Shown: in pieces, positions 61,062 to 64,000 of the stretch
Position numbering within the stretch: position 1 is the first letter of the stretch
Layout: every line of letters begins with the position of its first letter
Origin: Alkalibacter saccharofermentans DSM 14828
GTDB taxonomy: Bacteria > Bacillota > Clostridia > Eubacteriales > Alkalibacteraceae
Length of the DNA: 64,000 nt
NCBI RefSeq assembly: GCF_900128885.1
Contig: NZ_FQTU01000008.1
Coordinates: forward strand, 1-64,000
Direction of reading: 5' to 3'
Made by a program: the position numbers and the translations under genes
The notes under the pieces: generated by a model
Database searches by the model: none
What the model was told of the DNA's origin: nothing
Seen by the model: the letters and a program-made list of their open reading frames with translations, nothing else

Positions 61062-61712
61062 TTATTTGTTTTTCATTGAATCCCAGTCCTTCATGAACTT
61101 GGCAAGACCTGCATCTGTGAGTGGATGATTCAAAAGACCTAAAAGCGTCTGATAGGGGATCGTTGCAACGTCTACGCCTGCTTTGGCACAGTTTAACACG
61201 TCCATTTGATTCCTGAGACTGGCCGCGACGATCTTAGTTTTAATTTTATTTACCATAAATATTTCCCTTATGTCCTTTATAAGGGTACCGACTCCGTCCT
61301 GGCTGATATCATTTAGTCGACCTACAAATGGAGCTACAAAATACGCGCCAGCCCGTGCAGCTATCAAAGCCTGGTTTGCAGAAAACACCAGTGTCACCGC
61401 AACCTTGACGCCTTTATTGCTTAGAATCTTGCAAGCCTGTATACCTGCCCAGTTACATGGCAGCTTTATTATCATCTTGTCGCTTAATTCATTTAACTTT
61501 AATCCTTCTTCCACCATTTCTTCCGGATCTAAAGCGGTGACTTCGGCAAAAACAAATCCATCTACCAAGGTATTGATAGTCTTGATAACTTCTTCAAAAT
61601 CCATGCCTTCTTTGGCGATCAGGCTGGGATTTGTCGTGACCCCTTCGATTATCCCAAGCTTTGCTGCTTTTTCAATGTCATCGATATTTGCAGTATCCAA
61701 GTAAAATCTCAT
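61062..61712 (-). CDS. Fructose-6-phosphate aldolase/transaldolase, TalC type
   Basis: The 216-residue protein belongs to the short transaldolase group (FSA/TalC). It opens with MRFYLDTANIDDIEKA, has GVTTNPSLIAKEG near residue 24, the Schiff-base Lys in MIIKLPCNWAG near 84 and VTLVFSANQALIAARAGA near 106. Such enzymes are transaldolases or cleave fructose-6-phosphate; sequence alone does not tell which. A sugar-phosphate isomerase and a GpsA-like gene follow on the same strand, suggesting a sugar-phosphate set. Confidence 0.94.
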   Translation of the reverse strand: MRFYLDTANIDDIEKAAKLGIIEGVTTNPSLIAKEGMDFEEVIKTINTLVDGFVFAEVTALDPEEMVEEGLKLNELSDKMIIKLPCNWAGIQACKILSNKGVKVAVTLVFSANQALIAARAGAYFVAPFVGRLNDISQDGVGTLIKDIREIFMVNKIKTKIVAASLRNQMDVLNCAKAGVDVATIPYQTLLGLLNHPLTDAGLAKFMKDWDSMKNK

Positions 61713-61884
61713 AAATCATCAACCTCCTGTAAACGATTATATCACTTTTTGAACATTTGTGCAACTATGAAATATTGAGCTGTCCGAATCTCCGTGTTTT
61801 TAAAATATTCTTATGGGTAATAAGATATATATGAAGTCCATTTATTAAAACATAGGGCAATAAAGAAACGAAAGGATGGTAAAT

Positions 61885-62427
61885 GTGAGCATATACGATA
61901 TCAAGGTCAAGACGATAGACGGAGAAGAGACTACTCTTGAAAAGTACAGAGGAAAGGTTCTTTTAGTGGTAAATACCGCAAGCAAGTGTGGCTTTACCCC
62001 TCAATACGAAGGTTTGGAGGCTCTGTACCAGAGCCTTGGAAACAAAGATTTTGAAATTCTCGCCTTTCCCAGCAATCAGTTTAAGGAAGAGCCCGGCAGC
62101 AATGACGAAATCAAGAATTTCTGCCAATTGAATTACGGAGTCACATTTCCCTTATTTGACAAAGTTGACGTAAGGGGAGAAAATGTCCATCCAATTTATG
62201 CATATCTAACTGAAAAGGCTCCTTTTCAAGGCTGGGATCTATCCGATGAAGTCCAAAAGAAGTTCCACGGGATTAATGTGGACCGAAGCCCGGAATTTGC
62301 TGAAGATGAAAGCGTCAAGTGGAATTTCACCAAATTTCTCATAGACAAAAATGGAAATGTGGTAAAAAGATTTGATTCCTGGGTGGAGCCAGAGGACATA
62401 GCAGACTCCATAAGAGAGCTTATCTGA
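61885..62427 (+). CDS. Glutathione peroxidase family thiol peroxidase
   Basis: The 180-residue protein is a Cys-type glutathione peroxidase homolog. The peroxidatic Cys is in NTASKCGFTPQYEGL near residue 33, Gln in FPSNQFKEEPG near 68 and Trp-Asn in VKWNFTKFLI near 150. With Cys instead of selenocysteine, such enzymes usually take electrons from thioredoxin. AAAGGA is about eight bases before a GTG at 61885; an ATG at 61876 directly abuts it. It fits oxidative defence in an anaerobe. Confidence 0.93.
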   Translation: MSIYDIKVKTIDGEETTLEKYRGKVLLVVNTASKCGFTPQYEGLEALYQSLGNKDFEILAFPSNQFKEEPGSNDEIKNFCQLNYGVTFPLFDKVDVRGENVHPIYAYLTEKAPFQGWDLSDEVQKKFHGINVDRSPEFAEDESVKWNFTKFLIDKNGNVVKRFDSWVEPEDIADSIRELI

Positions 62428-62433
62428 TCCATA

Positions 62434-62461
62434 GGGGCATCCGATTTAGAAACGGATGCCC
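62434..62461 (+). terminator. Terminator of the glutathione peroxidase gene
   Basis: GGGCATCCG (62435-62443) pairs with CGGATGCCC (62453-62461), followed by six T residues. Confidence 0.88.
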
Positions 62462-62540
62462 TTTTTTCGTTGTAAAGACATTGATCTTGATTTATAATTA
62501 CATTTACACGGGTTATAATCACTATGAAATGGAGACATTT

Positions 62541-63410
62541 ATGAACAAACTAAGCAAGATGGATGCATTTCTTGCATCAGCATTTAAATATCAACATACC
62601 TTTCAGTGTCCCAAATGCAGGTCTTCGATGGCTCTGATCAACAAGAATCTTATATGTGAATCAAACCACTCATTTGACATATCAAAAAAAGGCTATGTCA
62701 ACTTTTTGCTTGCCCCTCATGATTCGATATACAGTAAAAGTCTGTTCCAAGCCCGTCAAAAAACCGCAGATGCAAGGGTATTCCACATATTGATGGATGA
62801 GGTGGCAGATTCCATAAATAGACTTTGCGGCAAGGAAAGCATCAGCATATTGGATGCGGGATGCGGAGAGGGGAGCATAAGCGCCGGCATATATAAAAGG
62901 CTTGGTGCCCGTGATATTGAATTCCACGGAATCGACATTTCCAAGGAAGGGATATCTATCGCCGGAAACTGTGGCCTACCCATCCTATGGAGCGTAGGAG
63001 ACCTTTCAAACCTCCCTTATAAAAATGAGGCCTTCGACGTGATGCTAAACGTGCTTTCACCTTCTAACTACTCTGAGTTTTTCAGAGTAATGAAGGAAAA
63101 TTCCACTATGATAAAAGTCGTTCCCGGGCCCGGCTATCTGAAGGAGTTCAGAAATGTATTATTTTCAAGTACTTCCAAAGCATCTTATTCGAATCAAAAG
63201 GTAAAGGACTTGTTCAAAAAAAACCTCTCTAACTTCAACTCACAGAAGATACAGTATTCATTTTCGCCAGATGAGCTTCAGCTTCATGACCTTATCGAGA
63301 TGACGCCTCTGCTGGTTGACAGGAATCTGGAAGCTGCTGAAAAAGAAAAATTAAAAAAAATCCAGACGATAAGCCTGGATTACGAGATACTCACCGGGAG
63401 CAAGACCTAG
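62541..63410 (+). CDS. RlmA-like rRNA (guanine-N1)-methyltransferase
   Basis: The 289-residue protein has an N-terminal zinc site (QCPKCRSSM with later CESNHSFD, a Cys4 or Cys3-His type) followed by KKGYVNFLL, as in RlmA enzymes that methylate 23S rRNA helix 35. The SAM-binding motif ILDAGCGEGSIS lies near residue 102 and the substrate-binding LNVLSPSNYSEFFRV near 168. E. coli RlmA modifies G745; Gram-positive relatives modify G748 and give tylosin resistance. The ATG at 62541 follows GGAG by six bases; upstream in-frame ATGs would add 4 or 20 residues. Confidence 0.88.
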   Translation: MNKLSKMDAFLASAFKYQHTFQCPKCRSSMALINKNLICESNHSFDISKKGYVNFLLAPHDSIYSKSLFQARQKTADARVFHILMDEVADSINRLCGKESISILDAGCGEGSISAGIYKRLGARDIEFHGIDISKEGISIAGNCGLPILWSVGDLSNLPYKNEAFDVMLNVLSPSNYSEFFRVMKENSTMIKVVPGPGYLKEFRNVLFSSTSKASYSNQKVKDLFKKNLSNFNSQKIQYSFSPDELQLHDLIEMTPLLVDRNLEAAEKEKLKKIQTISLDYEILTGSKT

Positions 63411-63422
63411 GTCTTCTCCCGG
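63394..63422. terminator. Terminator after the RlmA-like gene
   Basis: CCGGGAG (63394-63400) pairs with CTCCCGG (63416-63422) and the inner AAGACC/GGTCTT extends it; T-rich sequence follows on the plus strand. Confidence 0.85.
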
Positions 63423-63435
63423 CATTTTATTTTAT

Positions 63436-64000
63436 TTATTCCCTGACTGCTTCTACTGCTTTTAAGAATTGTTCATCATCTTCAAGTCTGTATTCCTGTG
63501 AATATAACAGCTCTTCATCGATTTCCACGATAATATCCGGCTCTATTCCGATACCATGTATATTCCGTCCATTAGGAGTAAAATACTCGGATATGGTTAT
63601 CTTATAACCCGTTCCGTCACGATAATCGCTCATGCGCTGTACGATGCCCTTGCCAAATGACTTAGTTCCGACGATTACTCCTTCTCCGGTATCCTGGAGG
63701 GCGCCAGCAAATATCTCCGCGGCACTTGCCGAGCCTTCATTTATTATGACCGCCATGGGCAATTCGAGTTTTTGTCTGTCGGTAGACCTTTCGTATTCTC
63801 TGTTCCCCTGTTTGTCCTGGGTATAAACTATTACAGATTCCCCCATGATCCTATCGAGCATATCCACGACTGCGTTCATCATTCCCCCTGGATTATCTCG
63901 AAGGTCGAATACTATTCCTTCTACCCCCTGAGCTATGAGTTCATCCAGCTGTCTTTCAAACTCTTCAAATGTGTAGGGTTCAAATTGGGATATGGTCATA
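63436..64000 (-). CDS. S41 C-terminal processing protease (CtpA), 3' part only
   Basis: The last 188 or so codons of a tail-specific protease run off the right window edge, so the N-terminal signal peptide and PDZ domain are not seen. The visible part is the S41 catalytic core: FDLRDNPGGMMNAV, the nucleophile in EGSASAAEIFAGAL and the catalytic Lys in GTKSFGKGIVQ. The substrate motif EYFTPNGRNIHGIGIEPDI and a C-terminal helical extension are present. CtpA cleaves proteins outside the membrane. The true start lies beyond base 64000. Confidence 0.94.
   Translation of the reverse strand, partial: MTISQFEPYTFEEFERQLDELIAQGVEGIVFDLRDNPGGMMNAVVDMLDRIMGESVIVYTQDKQGNREYERSTDRQKLELPMAVIINEGSASAAEIFAGALQDTGEGVIVGTKSFGKGIVQRMSDYRDGTGYKITISEYFTPNGRNIHGIGIEPDIIVEIDEELLYSQEYRLEDDEQFLKAVEAVRE

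Overview
The window looks like chromosome of a low-G+C anaerobic Bacillota, most likely class Clostridia. The signs are AT-rich spacers, strong AGGAGG ribosome binding sites, frequent TTG and GTG starts, a glmS ribozyme, a CIRCE element, the radA-carD-yacL-ispD and argS-DUF1934 gene orders, c-di-GMP-I riboswitches, and a CopB-type metal ATPase beside a rubredoxin-reductase-like flavoprotein. The genus cannot be fixed from the sequence. No rRNA, tRNA, phage, IS element or CRISPR array was seen, so most of the window reads as core genome.

Layout. 0-0.33 kb: two copies of an intergenic repeat. 0.3-4.2 kb (minus): a CPBP protease, an ABC exporter pair and a PH-like membrane protein. 4.4-8.0 kb (plus): serine operon serC-serA-DUF1015. 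8.1-14.8 kb (minus): tadA, isocitrate dehydrogenase, an unrecognised three-gene membrane cluster that includes a degenerate CapD/FlaA1-like protein, VanZ, a truncated class II aldolase and an HD protein. 15-17 kb: htpG under a CIRCE operator, then an orphan PTS EIIB. 17.5-24.5 kb: an HMA-SafE-cupredoxin fusion, a 51-residue LDCC-motif protein, a two-component system, a LiaF-like protein, an iron-storage encapsulin with its ferritin-like cargo, and a PAP2 protein. 24.9-34 kb: cold-shock protein, Ldh2-type dehydrogenase, Lon-family protease, galactitol-type PTS EIIB/EIIC, an FMN-binding and ECF-S-like pair, and padR-fetA-fetB. 34-46.6 kb (minus): glmS with ribozyme, glmM, ispD, PIN/TRAM, carD, radA, VanZ, SGNH hydrolase, pepD, argS, DUF1934. 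46.6-47.5 kb: about 0.9 kb without a gene, filled with hairpins and a 257-bp direct duplication. 47.5-57.5 kb: ddl, patatin, cls, a secreted transglutaminase-like protein behind tandem c-di-GMP-I riboswitches, a flavoprotein, copB and a large secreted LRR/FN3/cysteine-peptidase-like protein. 57.7-64 kb: plsC-uroD, gpsA, a sugar-phosphate isomerase, a small transaldolase, glutathione peroxidase, an RlmA-like methyltransferase and the 3' part of a CtpA protease.

Themes. Metal handling recurs: encapsulin/EncFtn iron storage, FetAB-type export under PadR, CopB, the HMA/cupredoxin fusion and the LDCC protein. Cell-envelope precursor supply (glmS, glmM, ddl, cls, plsC, gpsA) and surface or secreted proteins form a second theme. 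The strongest leads for something little described are the degenerate CapD-like protein with its two membrane partners (9.9-13.3 kb), the HMA-SafE-cupredoxin/LDCC pair, the tandem riboswitch locus, and the structured repeat region at 46.6-47.4 kb.

Start codons were adjusted where a ribosome binding site favoured an internal start. Promoters and operators were called by eye and are tentative.
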